A DNA stretch of 64,000 nucleotides from Plantibacter elymi (nom. nud.) (GCF_900177795.1 NZ_FXWJ01000006.1:124001-188000); one strand, 5' to 3'; counted from the stretch's first letter, positions 41,954 to 52,133 are shown. Program-made: numbers and translations. The notes: generated by a model not told the origin, from the letters alone.

Positions 41954-43402
41954 TCAGGGAAGCTCCGCCACGGCGGGCACCACACGCGAGGCGGCGATGC
42001 GGCGTGCGTACGCGAGTCCGCTGTCCTTGATCGTGCGCTCCTGCGTGTCGTAATCGACCCGCACGATGCCGAACCGCTTGTCGTAGCCGTACGCCCACTC
42101 GAAGTTGTCGAGCAGCGACCAGACGAAGTAGCCGCGCACGTCGGCGCCGTCGGCGATCGCGAGTTCCACCTGGTCGATGTGGTCCTGGATGAAGGCGTCG
42201 CGGTCGACGTCGTGGATGCGGCCGTCCTCTGCGACGACGTCGTCGTAGGCGGCACCGTTCTCGGTCACGTACAGCGGCGGCAGCGTCGGGTACTCGCGGC
42301 CGAGCCGGACGAGCAGGGTGCGGAGACCGGCGGGGTGCACCTCCCAGTCCATCGCGGTGCGGGGGAGTCCGCGGCTCGGGAAGGAGATGTCGGGCGAGGC
42401 GAGCCAGGGCGAACCGGCCTCGCGCTCGGTCGCGCCGGAGTGGCCGCCGTCGGCGCCTGAGTCGTCGGGGTGACCCGACACGAGGTCGTCGTGGTAGTGG
42501 TTGACGCCGAGGAAGTCGATCGGGGCGGAGATGGTCTCGAGGTCGCCGTCACGGACGAGCGTGTCGAGGCCGAGGCCCTCGAGGTCGTGGGCGACGTCGG
42601 CCGGGTACGCACCGAGGACGATCGGTTCGAGGAAGATGCGGTTCATGATCCCGTCGACGCGGCGGGCGGCGTCGACGTCGGCCGGGTCGGTGGGGTCCGC
42701 CGGGATCGCATTGGTGAGGTTGAGGGTGATGCCGATCTGCTCGGCACCGAGCTCCCGGAGGCGCGTGGTCGCCAGGCCATGGGCGAGGTGCTGGTGGTGG
42801 ATGGCGGCGAGCGCGGCGGCTTCGTCGCGTCGGCCGGGCGCGTGCACGCCGACGGCGTAGCCGAGCAGGGAGGAGCAGAACGGTTCGTTGAAGGTCGTCC
42901 AGTGCTGGACGCGGTCGCCGAGCGTCGCGTAGGTGGCCTCGGCGTAGTCGACGAAGCGCAGCGCGGTGTCGCGGTTCGTCCAACCGCCCTGCTCCTCGAG
43001 CGCCTGCGGGAGGTCCCAGTGGTACAGGGTGAGCCAGGGGAGGATGCCGGCGTCGAGGAGCTGGTCGACCAGGCGGCTGTAGAAGTCGAGGCCGGCGGGG
43101 TTGACGTCGCGGTCGTCCGGCTTGATGCGTGCCCAGCTCGTGGAGAAGCGGTAGGCGTCGAGGCCCAGCTCGGACATGATCGCGATGTCGCCGGCGGTGC
43201 GGTGGTAGTGGTCGACGGCGACCTCGAGGTCGTCACCGTTGGCGATCGCGCCGGGCACCCGGGCGAAGGCGTCCCAGATGGAGTCCTCTTTGCCGTCCTC
43301 GTGCGCTGCTCCCTCGACCTGGGCGGCCGCGGTGGCGGAACCCCAGAGGAACGGCGGCAGGATCAGGGCCGGACGGGTGGTGGGCTGGGGGGCGTGCGTC
43401 AT
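41954..43402 (-). CDS. GH1 beta-glucosidase
   Basis: This 482-residue cytoplasmic glycoside hydrolase of family 1 should split cellobiose or other beta-glucosides. The catalytic acid/base Glu173 is in TTFNEPFCS and the nucleophile Glu381 in YVTENGAAY. FLWGSATAAAQVEGA at the start and WSLLDNFEWAYGYDKRFG at the end are family signatures. No signal peptide is present. GAGGAG precedes the ATG. A CebR-type operator lies upstream and a terminator downstream, so it is a single-gene unit. Confidence 0.92.
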   Translation of the reverse strand: MTHAPQPTTRPALILPPFLWGSATAAAQVEGAAHEDGKEDSIWDAFARVPGAIANGDDLEVAVDHYHRTAGDIAIMSELGLDAYRFSTSWARIKPDDRDVNPAGLDFYSRLVDQLLDAGILPWLTLYHWDLPQALEEQGGWTNRDTALRFVDYAEATYATLGDRVQHWTTFNEPFCSSLLGYAVGVHAPGRRDEAAALAAIHHQHLAHGLATTRLRELGAEQIGITLNLTNAIPADPTDPADVDAARRVDGIMNRIFLEPIVLGAYPADVAHDLEGLGLDTLVRDGDLETISAPIDFLGVNHYHDDLVSGHPDDSGADGGHSGATEREAGSPWLASPDISFPSRGLPRTAMDWEVHPAGLRTLLVRLGREYPTLPPLYVTENGAAYDDVVAEDGRIHDVDRDAFIQDHIDQVELAIADGADVRGYFVWSLLDNFEWAYGYDKRFGIVRVDYDTQERTIKDSGLAYARRIAASRVVPAVAELP

Positions 43403-43445
43403 CGAAGCTCCTCGTGGCTGGGTGCACGCCCATGCTATCGCCTGC

Positions 43446-43459
43446 TGAGAGCGCTCTCA
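43446..43459. promoter_or_regulatory. CebR/LacI-type operator before the beta-glucosidase gene
   Basis: TGAGAGCGCTCTCA is a perfect 14-bp palindrome 44 bp upstream of the GH1 start codon. It differs at two symmetric positions from TGGGAGCGCTCCCA, the established binding site of the cellobiose-responsive repressor CebR/CelR in actinobacteria. The LacI gene at 40806 is the obvious candidate regulator. Confidence 0.78.
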
Positions 43460-43489
43460 TGCTGCTCTGGTGTGTGGGTGGGGTGTGGC

Positions 43490-43689
43490 GCCAGCGCGGT
43501 GCGCTGACGCGAGCGCGGGTCAGCGGCGTGGGCGCGCCCCTCCGGAGGGGCGCGCCCACGCGCTGGGGCCGCGGTGACGCCGATTCGACAGCGCTCACGT
43601 CAGCGCACCGCGCTGGCACCCGGATGACCCCCTCAGCGCGGTGCGCCGGCGGCGGTCACCCCGCGCTCACGTCAGCGCGGTGCGCTGGC
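43490..43689. repeat. Family A nested palindromic repeats, with a 36-bp perfect palindrome
   Basis: The cluster begins GCCAGCGCGGTGCGCTGACG and ends in an inverted core at 43689, with further cores near 43600 and 43640. At 43526-43561 lies a 36-bp palindrome with no loop (18-bp arms beginning GCGTGGGCGCGCCCC). The whole stretch of about 200 bp can fold into extended cruciform or hairpin structures. It fills the space between the drug exporter's 3' end and the region upstream of the GH1 operator. Confidence 0.85.
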
Positions 43690-43706
43690 AAACCGACGGA
43701 CGACGA

Positions 43707-45500
43707 TCAGCGACGGGCGGACGGATCGACGACGCGGTTGCTCGCGGTGTCGGGTGACAGCTGCGACCCCGCCAGCTCCGCGGCACGCTGGGCGGCGAGC
43801 GACAACTCGTCCTCGGCGTCCTCCGCAGCCTGGGCGTCGGTGCGCTCCTGCAGCGCGGACTTCGCCCGCAGTGGCGGCGCCTTGAGGAACCAGCTCAGCA
43901 CGAATGCGACGGCGACCACCGCGAAGCTCACCCAGAACACGGTCACGGTCGCATCCGCGAACCCCGTGAGGAACGGCGCGGCCAGGTCGTGGTTCGCACC
44001 GACGAGGAACGAGGTGTCGCCGTCGAGTGCGGAACCGGCCGAGCCGCCGGACTGCACCTTGGAGAGCACGTCCAGGATCCCCGTGTTGGCGGGATCGGAG
44101 AGCACGGCAGGGTCCTGCGCTGCAGCCTGGGCGTTCGCGAGCAGTGTCGGATCCTTGAACGCCGCACCGATCGTGTCGGGGAGTCGCGTGTAGAGCACGG
44201 AGAAGATGACGGCCGTGCCCAGCGTTCCACCGATCTGACGGAAGAAGGTCGACGAGCTCGTCGCCACCCCGATGTCGCGCGCCTCGACGGCGTTCTGGCT
44301 CGCGATCGTCAGGGTCTGCATCAGCTGGCCGAGTCCGAGGCCGACGAGCAGCATGCCGCCCATCATCCACCAGACGGGCTTGTCGGCCGTCGCGAAGCTG
44401 AAGTAGAAGAAGCCGCTCAGGAGCAGGAAGGTACCGACGATCGGGAACGCCTTGTACTTGCCCGTGCGCGCGATGATCTGGCCGCTCGCGATCGAGGAGA
44501 TCATGAGGCCGAGGATCATCGGCAGCATCAGCAGGCCGGACTCGGTCGGCGTCGCGCCCTCGACGAGCTGCAGGAACAGCGGCACCGTCATCATGGCGCC
44601 GAACATGCCGAACCCGACGAGCACGCCGAGGATCGTGGCGACCCGGAAGGTCGAGTTCTTGAAGAGCTTCAACGGGATGAGCGCGTCGTCGCCCATGGCC
44701 CGCTCGACGAGGATGAACCCGATGATGCCGGCGACCCCGATGGCGTAGCAGGCGATGGACCCGGCCGAGGCCCAGCCCCAGATGCGGCCCTGCTCGGCGA
44801 CGAGCAGCAGGGGCACGACGGCGAGGACGACCGTGGCGGCACCCCACCAGTCGATGCGGACGCTGTGGCGCGTGTGCGGGATGTGCAGGAAACGGAGGAC
44901 GATCGCGAGCGCGATGACACCGATCGGCAGGTTGATGAGGAACACCCAGCGCCAGCCGGTGATGAACAGCAGCTCGGGGGCACCGGCGAACAGGCCGCCG
45001 ATGAGCGGGCCGATGACGCTCGAGACGCCGAAGACCGCGAGGAAGTACCCCTGGTACTTGGCGCGCTCGCGCGGGGCGAGCATGTCACCCATGATCGTCA
45101 GCGGCAGGGCCATGAGGCCACCGGCACCGAGGCCCTGGATGGCACGGAAGATCGCCAGCTCGTACATCGAACCGGACATGCCGGCGAGCAGCGAGCCGAT
45201 GAGGAAGATCGAGATCGCGATGATGAACAGCGGGCGGCGGCCGAAGATGTCGGACAGTTTGCCGTAGATCGGCGTCGAGACGGTCGAGGTGATCAGGTAC
45301 GCGGTGGTGACCCACGCCTGGAGGGCCATGCCGTCGAGGTCGTCGGCGATCGTGCGCATCGAGGTGCCGACGATGGTCTGGTCGAGCGCGGAGAGGAACA
45401 TCCCGGCCATGAGGCCGAAGATGATGAAGAGGATCTGCCGGTGACTGAGGACGGGGGCGGATCCCGACGGCTCGGTCGAGGCGGGGGAACTGGATGACAT
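43707..45500 (-). CDS. DHA2-family MFS multidrug exporter
   Basis: This 597-residue exporter has 14 predicted helices. It shows motif A in YGKLSDIFGRRPLF, motif C in FGVSSVIGPLIGGLFAG, and the first-helix pattern LFIIFGLMAGMFLSALDQTIVGTSM. A large extracellular loop (about 455-505) with Asp/Ala-rich sequence lies before the last helix, and a cytoplasmic acidic tail ends the protein. It should export drugs or other toxic compounds by proton antiport. ATG at 45500 is favoured over one 42 bp upstream. An inverted repeat at 45556 may be its operator. Confidence 0.87.
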   Translation of the reverse strand: MSSSSPASTEPSGSAPVLSHRQILFIIFGLMAGMFLSALDQTIVGTSMRTIADDLDGMALQAWVTTAYLITSTVSTPIYGKLSDIFGRRPLFIIAISIFLIGSLLAGMSGSMYELAIFRAIQGLGAGGLMALPLTIMGDMLAPRERAKYQGYFLAVFGVSSVIGPLIGGLFAGAPELLFITGWRWVFLINLPIGVIALAIVLRFLHIPHTRHSVRIDWWGAATVVLAVVPLLLVAEQGRIWGWASAGSIACYAIGVAGIIGFILVERAMGDDALIPLKLFKNSTFRVATILGVLVGFGMFGAMMTVPLFLQLVEGATPTESGLLMLPMILGLMISSIASGQIIARTGKYKAFPIVGTFLLLSGFFYFSFATADKPVWWMMGGMLLVGLGLGQLMQTLTIASQNAVEARDIGVATSSSTFFRQIGGTLGTAVIFSVLYTRLPDTIGAAFKDPTLLANAQAAAQDPAVLSDPANTGILDVLSKVQSGGSAGSALDGDTSFLVGANHDLAAPFLTGFADATVTVFWVSFAVVAVAFVLSWFLKAPPLRAKSALQERTDAQAAEDAEDELSLAAQRAAELAGSQLSPDTASNRVVDPSARR

Positions 45501-45555
45501 GCGGTCTCGTTCGACTCTGGGCGCGCCGGTTTGCAGGCGCACCGACGTTGGGGAT

Positions 45556-45572
45556 TTTGCGTAGTGTGCAAA
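45556..45572. promoter_or_regulatory. Possible operator of the exporter gene
   Basis: TTTGC and GCAAA are perfect 5-bp arms (45556-45560 and 45568-45572) around a 7-nt spacer, 56 bp upstream of the exporter's ATG. The surrounding stretch is AT-rich for this genome. Such sites are typical of TetR or MarR repressors of efflux genes, but no regulator gene is adjacent. Confidence 0.4.
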
Positions 45573-45609
45573 CTTACACCCGGCGCAAGTTCCGCGGCAA
45601 CCGCTTCGG

Positions 45610-46704
45610 TCAGGGCGTGGAGGTCGGCGCTGCGTCGAGGTTCGCGTCGAGCGCCGCGAGGTAGTCCAGGGTGGCCGTGAGCGCCACGTGGGCGTCGTCG
45701 AGGTCGAGGTGGAACTGGTACTCGTGAGGGAGTGCCGGCTCGTGGTCCGCGGCCCAGAACAGCTTCGTCACGTCGACGCCGGCATCCTCGAGGGCCCTGC
45801 TCATCGGGACCGACTGCAACCAGGTGAGCGCGTCGCCGTTCCCGCCGGTGATGAAGGTCGGCGGGAAGTCGGCGGTGACGAAGTCGATCGTCGACATGAG
45901 CGCCCCGGTCGACGTCTCCGACCAGTCCTTCGTGCCCGCGTAGGCCCAGAGGGCGGTCTGGAGGCCCCAGGCGCCGATGCCGTCGAGCTCGGCCATCGCC
46001 GGCAGGTCGTAGACCCCGCAGTTGAGGATCGTCCCGACGAGCTGATCCGCGGCGATACCCGGAGTCATGCCCGACAGCGTCGCGTAGTCGGGGTTGGTCG
46101 TGAGGACGGCGAGCTGGCTGGCGAGCTGCGACCCCGCTGAGTCACCCGCGAGCACCAGGCGGTCAGGATTCCCGTTCCACTCGGCGGCGTGCTCCGAGAT
46201 GTACGCGAGGGCGTCGTTGAGTTGGTTCACGGCCGTCGGATAGACGGCCTCGGGAGCGATCGTGTAGTTGACCGCGATCGTCGTGTACCCCGCTGCTGCG
46301 AGGATGCGGAGGTAGGGCTCGACGTTGCCCTTCTCGCCGGAGATCCAGGCGCCGCCGTGGATCCAGACGATCGTGGTCAGCGGTTCGGTGCCGTCCGCTG
46401 GGGTGAAGACGTCGAGGGTGGTGTCCACCTGCGGTCGGCCGCCGCTCGGTGCCGCGTAGGCGATGTCGCGGAACTCCGTGAGCTCCGTGTCGGGGACGTA
46501 CGGCTCCATCTCGGCGACCGTCGCAGCACCGCCGCGTTCGAACACCGAGCGGATGAGGAGGGCGGACGGCCACGGGGTGATGGCCGCGATGACCGCGACG
46601 ACGAGGCCGAGACCGATCACGACGGCGGCCGCGGTCAGGAGCCGACGGAACCGTGGGCGCTTCCGGTGCGTCGGAGCGTGGTGTGCTGGCGTCCCTGCGG
46701 TCAT
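45610..46704 (-). CDS. Membrane-anchored alpha/beta hydrolase (esterase/lipase)
   Basis: This 364-residue hydrolase of the hormone-sensitive-lipase-like group has a cytoplasmic basic start, one transmembrane helix (about 22-45) that anchors or secretes it, oxyanion motif WIHGGAWISGEKG (115-127) and nucleophile Ser189 in LAGDSAGSQL. The acid and His are likely in ITGGNGDALT and AADHEPALPHEY. The catalytic part would face outside. The substrate is unknown. It sits alone between the exporter and VanY-like genes. Confidence 0.82.
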   Translation of the reverse strand: MTAGTPAHHAPTHRKRPRFRRLLTAAAVVIGLGLVVAVIAAITPWPSALLIRSVFERGGAATVAEMEPYVPDTELTEFRDIAYAAPSGGRPQVDTTLDVFTPADGTEPLTTIVWIHGGAWISGEKGNVEPYLRILAAAGYTTIAVNYTIAPEAVYPTAVNQLNDALAYISEHAAEWNGNPDRLVLAGDSAGSQLASQLAVLTTNPDYATLSGMTPGIAADQLVGTILNCGVYDLPAMAELDGIGAWGLQTALWAYAGTKDWSETSTGALMSTIDFVTADFPPTFITGGNGDALTWLQSVPMSRALEDAGVDVTKLFWAADHEPALPHEYQFHLDLDDAHVALTATLDYLAALDANLDAAPTSTP

Positions 46705-46785
46705 GGTCGGGCCCCTCGTCCGGTGTGCAAGCCTGTCGACAGTGTGGCAGAGGCGCATGCGCCGTGTCGCGGTTAGGCTCGACGT

Positions 46786-47637
46786 GTGACCGCAGCCCAC
46801 CAGCCCTCCCACCGACGCCCGGTTTCGCGGCGCGTCCGACGCAACCGCGTGATCGCGTTGAGCGTCCTGGCCGCCGCGCTCGCGATCCTGCTCGTGGTGC
46901 TCGTCGTGAACATCGCCGGCGGCGCCACACCCACCCCGGCCGCAGCCACGAAGACGCCGAGCGCGACCCCGTCCGTCACCCCGACGCCGACCCCCACGCC
47001 CACGCCGACGGAGACGGTTCCGGTCGCGCCCCCCGCCCCGCCCGCATTCGACAAGGCCGCCTACTCGATCGACGACCCGCTGAGCCCATGGGTGGTCGTC
47101 AACAAGACCCGGCCACTGAACCCGGTCGACTACACGCCACCGGACCTCGTGTCCGTCCCCGTCGCCCACACCTGGGATCCGCTGTTGCGTGCCGAGGCCG
47201 CCGCCTCGATCGTGCAGCTGTTCGACACCGCCTCAGCCGAAGCCGGCCTGTCGCTCGCGTCGAACAGTGCGTACCGCAGCTACTCGAGTCAGGTGTCGGT
47301 GTACGACAGTGAACCCGACGACTCGACGACCGCACGCCCCGGCTACAGCGAGCACCAGACCGGCTGGACGATGGACATCGGTGCCGAGAGCGGCAACTGC
47401 TCGCTCAACACCTGCTTCGGCGACACGGCGGAGGGTCAGTGGCTCGCCGCGAACGCCTACCGCTTCGGATTCCTCCTGCGGTACCCGGCCGACAAGGTCG
47501 ACGTCACCGGCTTCTCGTTCGAACCGTGGCACTACCGCTACATCGGCGTGCCGCTCGCGACCGAGATGCACAACACGGGCGTCACGACGCTCGAGGAGTT
47601 CTTCGGGCTCCCGACGGCTCCCGGGTACCTGAACTAG
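46786..47637 (+). CDS. D-alanyl-D-alanine carboxypeptidase, VanY/M15B family
   Basis: This 283-residue zinc peptidase should trim D-Ala from peptidoglycan precursors or peptides. An N-terminal transmembrane helix (about 22-45) is followed by a Thr/Pro-rich stalk (50-80). The catalytic domain carries zinc ligands His190 and Asp197 in SEHQTGWTMDIG, Glu246 and His249 in EPWHYRY, plus SAYRSYSSQ. The start is GTG with TAGGCT 6 nt upstream (leaderless type). A vancomycin-resistance cluster is not present, so the role is ordinary cell-wall turnover. Confidence 0.88.
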   Translation: MTAAHQPSHRRPVSRRVRRNRVIALSVLAAALAILLVVLVVNIAGGATPTPAAATKTPSATPSVTPTPTPTPTPTETVPVAPPAPPAFDKAAYSIDDPLSPWVVVNKTRPLNPVDYTPPDLVSVPVAHTWDPLLRAEAAASIVQLFDTASAEAGLSLASNSAYRSYSSQVSVYDSEPDDSTTARPGYSEHQTGWTMDIGAESGNCSLNTCFGDTAEGQWLAANAYRFGFLLRYPADKVDVTGFSFEPWHYRYIGVPLATEMHNTGVTTLEEFFGLPTAPGYLN

Positions 47638-47745
47638 CCCTTCGACAGGCTCAGGGAACGGGTGTCGGCGCAGGGACCGGCACCGCTCAGGGTCCGGGAA
47701 GTCGGTCACTGAGCCTGTCGAAGTGCGTCCTTCGACAGGCTCAGG
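47638..47745. repeat. Family C repeat cluster
   Basis: Three copies of the core lie here: CCCTTCGACAGGCTCAGGG at 47638-47656, an inverted copy at 47707-47723 and a direct copy at 47729-47745. The last two form a perfect hairpin with 15-bp arms (47709-47723 and 47730-47744) and a 6-nt loop. The cluster starts on the base after the VanY-like stop codon and lies next to the low-GC island. Confidence 0.8.
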
Positions 47746-47840
47746 CGGAGGCGACGGGCTCGACGAGTGGGGTTCGCTCCCCGAGCCGGTCGATTTGCCG
47801 TCGCGCCACCCGCGTGCGGTAGTTTCGAGGTACTCCAGCG

Positions 47841-48671
47841 CTATCGCTGTGACGCAAGTGTCCAATTGGATCCGTCGAAGAAACGGTAGCCAGCCGGCAA
47901 GGCGGCATCCATTTCCACAACTAGACGCATGTGCCAGCCTGCTTCGATCGGGTTGATCTTGCTAATGGAAAAGTCCAAGACGTCCTGGTTGGAGAACTCG
48001 AAGATCTCGGATGCGAGCCAGTCTGGAGCGTATCCCAGGGGTAGCTCCCCAGCGGTAAGCACGAGGAGTGCATGATCGGAGGAGGCATTAGCCTCCTCGT
48101 GATGCAGAGAGACCTCGTCTCCTGTCTTCAGTTTGGCCAAACGGTCCTCATAATCCTGCTCCGAGCAAACAGGAATGGGCTGCCCGTGCACGACAACCTC
48201 TTTGGACATCATGTACCGCATGCCGCTCACGAGGAAATGGCATCGCCATTGGCCGTCGATGAAGCGCGGTACCGGGAAGAGCTGCAGGGTGTCGCTCTCC
48301 TTGGTCCCGCCTGACCGAGCTATCTGTTCCCACGGCGTCGCGTCGTCGCCCAACCCTAGGTCGTCTACGTAGCGAGAGTAATCGGGTCGCCGCGGATCCA
48401 TGGCTCGTTGCGCAAATAGTGGGAACAGCTCGATAGATGTGTAAACGCGCTCGAAGTCGGGGAAGCCCAATAAGGATCGGAAGCCGGGAACGGCGCTGGC
48501 GCGAGACAGGTACTCAAATCGGTAGCCAGACGGATCCTGAGTCAGGATTGCTACCGGCGAGACATCACGGGTATGAGGGTGCTGCCAGGTGACGACGAGC
48601 TTCTGTGTCGAGTCTCGTTCCGAGTTCGCCGTCGTGTCGTCACGTTCACGCGACAATGGTGCGGTACTCAT
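47841..48671 (-). CDS. HIRAN-domain protein with HipA-N-like region, partner of a HipA-like kinase
   Basis: This 276-residue soluble protein reads as two parts. Residues about 36-135 (SPVAILTQDPSGYRFEYLSR, PDFERVYTSIELFPLFAQR, ARSGGTKESDTLQLFP) resemble the N-terminal subdomain that precedes the kinase in HipA-like proteins. Residues about 143-225 (CHFLVSGMRYM, LKTGDEVSLHHEEANASSDH, LPLGYAPDWLASEI) fit the HIRAN fold, a DNA-end or stalled-fork recognition domain. Its 5' end overlaps the kinase gene by 26 bp. Local G+C is visibly lower (about 55-60%). Domain calls are by eye and need a profile search. Confidence 0.6.
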   Translation of the reverse strand: MSTAPLSRERDDTTANSERDSTQKLVVTWQHPHTRDVSPVAILTQDPSGYRFEYLSRASAVPGFRSLLGFPDFERVYTSIELFPLFAQRAMDPRRPDYSRYVDDLGLGDDATPWEQIARSGGTKESDTLQLFPVPRFIDGQWRCHFLVSGMRYMMSKEVVVHGQPIPVCSEQDYEDRLAKLKTGDEVSLHHEEANASSDHALLVLTAGELPLGYAPDWLASEIFEFSNQDVLDFSISKINPIEAGWHMRLVVEMDAALPAGYRFFDGSNWTLASQR

Positions 48672-49608
48672 TGCGGATCCTCTCCTGGTTGGTCATCACA
48701 ACTTCTACTGCGAACCTACGGCTAACGTCCGACATCCCATCGAACCTTGAGAACAGGTCCGTCACCGTGTCCCGGTTCAGTGACTCTACGCGGTCCATCC
48801 AGAACTCCAGGACCGCTGGGGTCCGATCCATGCCCGCGAGCAGCGCTGCTGTGACAAGACTAACCTCGGGCGTACCCGGTGGGGTGCTGTAGCGCCAAGC
48901 TGTACCCTTCCCGACCCAGCCGATGACCCCTCCCGAACGTGCCCCCGAGAGCACCGCGGACCGGTAGGAGTCGTCAAGCTGGTAGCCGAGACTGCCTTCC
49001 TGGTCGTATGCCGGGCTGAGCCGCGCTGTGCCGTCACCCACCGACGGCACCAAGACAGCCCAGTTCTCTTCGTGCCGGTCGCGGTTGGCAATGAGAGCAT
49101 CGAGCAGCATCATCCCTACGAAGACGTCCATGGCGTCCATGGAGGGCACGGTGAAAGCAGGGGGAGCGGCAACTTCCTCGAGGGCCCGGCGGATCGATTC
49201 AAGGGTATGTCCCTCGCTGGCGCCACCTCGCCGCTGAGACAGCCGGGCTCTTGAGTCTGCGTAGTTCACTTCGGGATTAGCATCGAGCCACAGACGGCCC
49301 GTATGCATGTCCCAGTCAGCCGTTCTGACATTCCTCGACATGCAACCCTCATTGCCGCCCCGTGAGGCCAATTCGACATCGGCAGCTGGAACACCGATGA
49401 GCTCGGCGATGGCGCTGGCTGCCTTTTCGGCCCAGTCTCCTCCTTGCCGCACCCCAGCTCCGTGAAAGGTAACCGGCTTAAACAACCAATGATTCGACGG
49501 CGTGTTATCGGCGTCTGGAGCCCTGATCCACAGCTTCTCACTTTGGCCAACTGTTTCCGCACGTACGACCGTCCAATTACTTACGTCGATGCGCGAAAAA
49601 TAGGTCAC
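48646..49608 (-). CDS. HipA-like serine/threonine kinase
   Basis: This 320-residue kinase-like protein lacks the HipA N-terminal subdomain. The ATP-binding Lys44 lies in HWLFKPVTF, the catalytic loop is LDALIANRDRHEENWAVL (169-186, Asp177 and Asn182) and the metal-binding aspartate is Asp202 in SPAYDQEGSLG. This matches HipA/CtkA-type kinases. The start is GTG at 49608, bounded by an in-frame stop just upstream, with TAAATT 6 nt before it (leaderless type). It is the first gene of a two-gene operon with the HIRAN protein. No HipB-type HTH protein is adjacent. The target is unknown. Confidence 0.75.
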   Translation of the reverse strand: MTYFSRIDVSNWTVVRAETVGQSEKLWIRAPDADNTPSNHWLFKPVTFHGAGVRQGGDWAEKAASAIAELIGVPAADVELASRGGNEGCMSRNVRTADWDMHTGRLWLDANPEVNYADSRARLSQRRGGASEGHTLESIRRALEEVAAPPAFTVPSMDAMDVFVGMMLLDALIANRDRHEENWAVLVPSVGDGTARLSPAYDQEGSLGYQLDDSYRSAVLSGARSGGVIGWVGKGTAWRYSTPPGTPEVSLVTAALLAGMDRTPAVLEFWMDRVESLNRDTVTDLFSRFDGMSDVSRRFAVEVVMTNQERIRNEYRTIVA

Positions 49609-49671
49609 GAGACCAATTTAGTCTTCTAGATCCAAACTAGTCGCTTTTTGAGCCCCGGACCGCCGGCGGAG

Positions 49672-51291
<1,620 letters not shown>

Positions 51292-51319
51292 CGCACCAGT
51301 CTGGCAGGAACGACCGATG

Positions 51320-51766
51320 TCAGGAAGGCGCTTGACCCGTGGCGAGTGGCGATTCCCAGCGGAGGTCGGGGAAGCGTGCGAAGTCGCGATCGAGCGTGAC
51401 GAAGGTCGCCCGGTGTTCGATCGCGAGTGCGGCGTGGGCCGCGTCGGCGACCTGAGGTCCGGCGACGCCGGACTCCTGGCACAACCGGACGAAGAGCCTC
51501 CAGAACGATGGGCCCGGATGGACCGGTCGTACGCCGTCTGCACGCCGGAGGTCGTCCGCGGATTCGAGCGCTTGCGGGAGCGGCGTCGGCGGATCGAAGA
51601 TCCGACGATTCGTGACGATCCTGACGAATGCGGCCAGCACGCTGTCGCTGACGCCGAGCGGTTCGTCGGCGGCCACCGCGGATTCGAGCCAGCGGACGAG
51701 AGCGAGGTGGTTCGGATCGTCGTCCCGGAAGGCGCCCACGAGGACGTTGACGTCCGGAACCTTCAC
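51320..51766 (-). CDS. PIN-domain toxin (VapC family)
   Basis: This 148-residue PIN ribonuclease has acidic residues Asp5 in [15 protein letters not shown], Glu/Asp in the [15 protein letters not shown] helix, Asp in [15 protein letters not shown] and the terminal [11 protein letters not shown] at 51766 overlaps the antitoxin stop codon (GTGA). It belongs to the TTHA-like/VapC subgroup in which [10 protein letters not shown] follows the first helix. Targets are unknown. Confidence 0.85.
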   Translation of the reverse strand: MKVPDVNVLVGAFRDDDPNHLALVRWLESAVAADEPLGVSDSVLAAFVRIVTNRRIFDPPTPLPQALESADDLRRADGVRPVHPGPSFWRLFVRLCQESGVAGPQVADAAHAALAIEHRATFVTLDRDFARFPDLRWESPLATGQAPS

Positions 51767-52008
51767 TCGAGTCCGTCCATGATGTCCTGCAGCTGCGCGT
51801 TGTTCGTCAGATCGATGCCCGGCCGTGGCCCGCGCCCGCCGCGGAACGGCACGACCTTGTAGGGCTCCCGCTCGGGCGGTGCGGCCGCTGCGGCCAGCTT
51901 CGCGCGCAGAGCTTCTTCGATGTAGGCGGTCACGGTCTTCCCCTCGTGCGAGGCGTGCTCGCGGACGGCCTCGTAGAACTCGTCGGCGAGTCGGATGGTC
52001 GTTCGCAT
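51763..52008 (-). CDS. Ribbon-helix-helix antitoxin of a VapBC-type pair
   Basis: This 81-residue antitoxin has an RHH domain (MRTTIRLADEFYEAVREHAS, GKTVTAYIEEALRAKL; 1-40) and a flexible Pro/Arg-rich tail ending LQDIMDGLE for toxin binding. A strong promoter (TTGACA, 18 nt, TAGGCT) ends 6 nt before the ATG, so the mRNA is predicted to be leaderless. GACATAC occurs twice in the spacer and may be the autoregulatory site. Confidence 0.85.
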   Translation of the reverse strand: MRTTIRLADEFYEAVREHASHEGKTVTAYIEEALRAKLAAAAAPPEREPYKVVPFRGGRGPRPGIDLTNNAQLQDIMDGLE

Positions 52009-52014
52009 GACCCG

Positions 52015-52044
52015 AGCCTACGAAGGCGTATGTCGGTATGTCAA
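52015..52044 (-). promoter_or_regulatory. Promoter of the VapBC-type operon
   Basis: TTGACA (52039-52044, minus strand) and TAGGCT (52015-52020) are spaced by 18 nt, and the start point falls on the antitoxin ATG at 52008. GACATAC repeats directly (GACATACCGACATAC) across the -35 box and spacer, a likely antitoxin-binding site. Confidence 0.62.
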
Positions 52045-52133
52045 CGACGCTAGCTGGTCCCGTCGGCGCAGGGGTGAGCCGACGCGGATCTGTGGAGAGG
52101 TCGAAGCTCCGGGAGCCTGTGGAGGGCCGTCGA

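Noticed and set aside
46786-47637. Vancomycin-resistance cluster (vanY)
   Set aside because: No vanHAX, vanRS or vanZ genes are nearby; this is an ordinary M15 peptidase.
48646-49608. Classical HipBA toxin-antitoxin system
   Set aside because: No HipB-type helix-turn-helix gene is adjacent, and the kinase lacks the HipA N-terminal subdomain; it is reported as HipA-like only.
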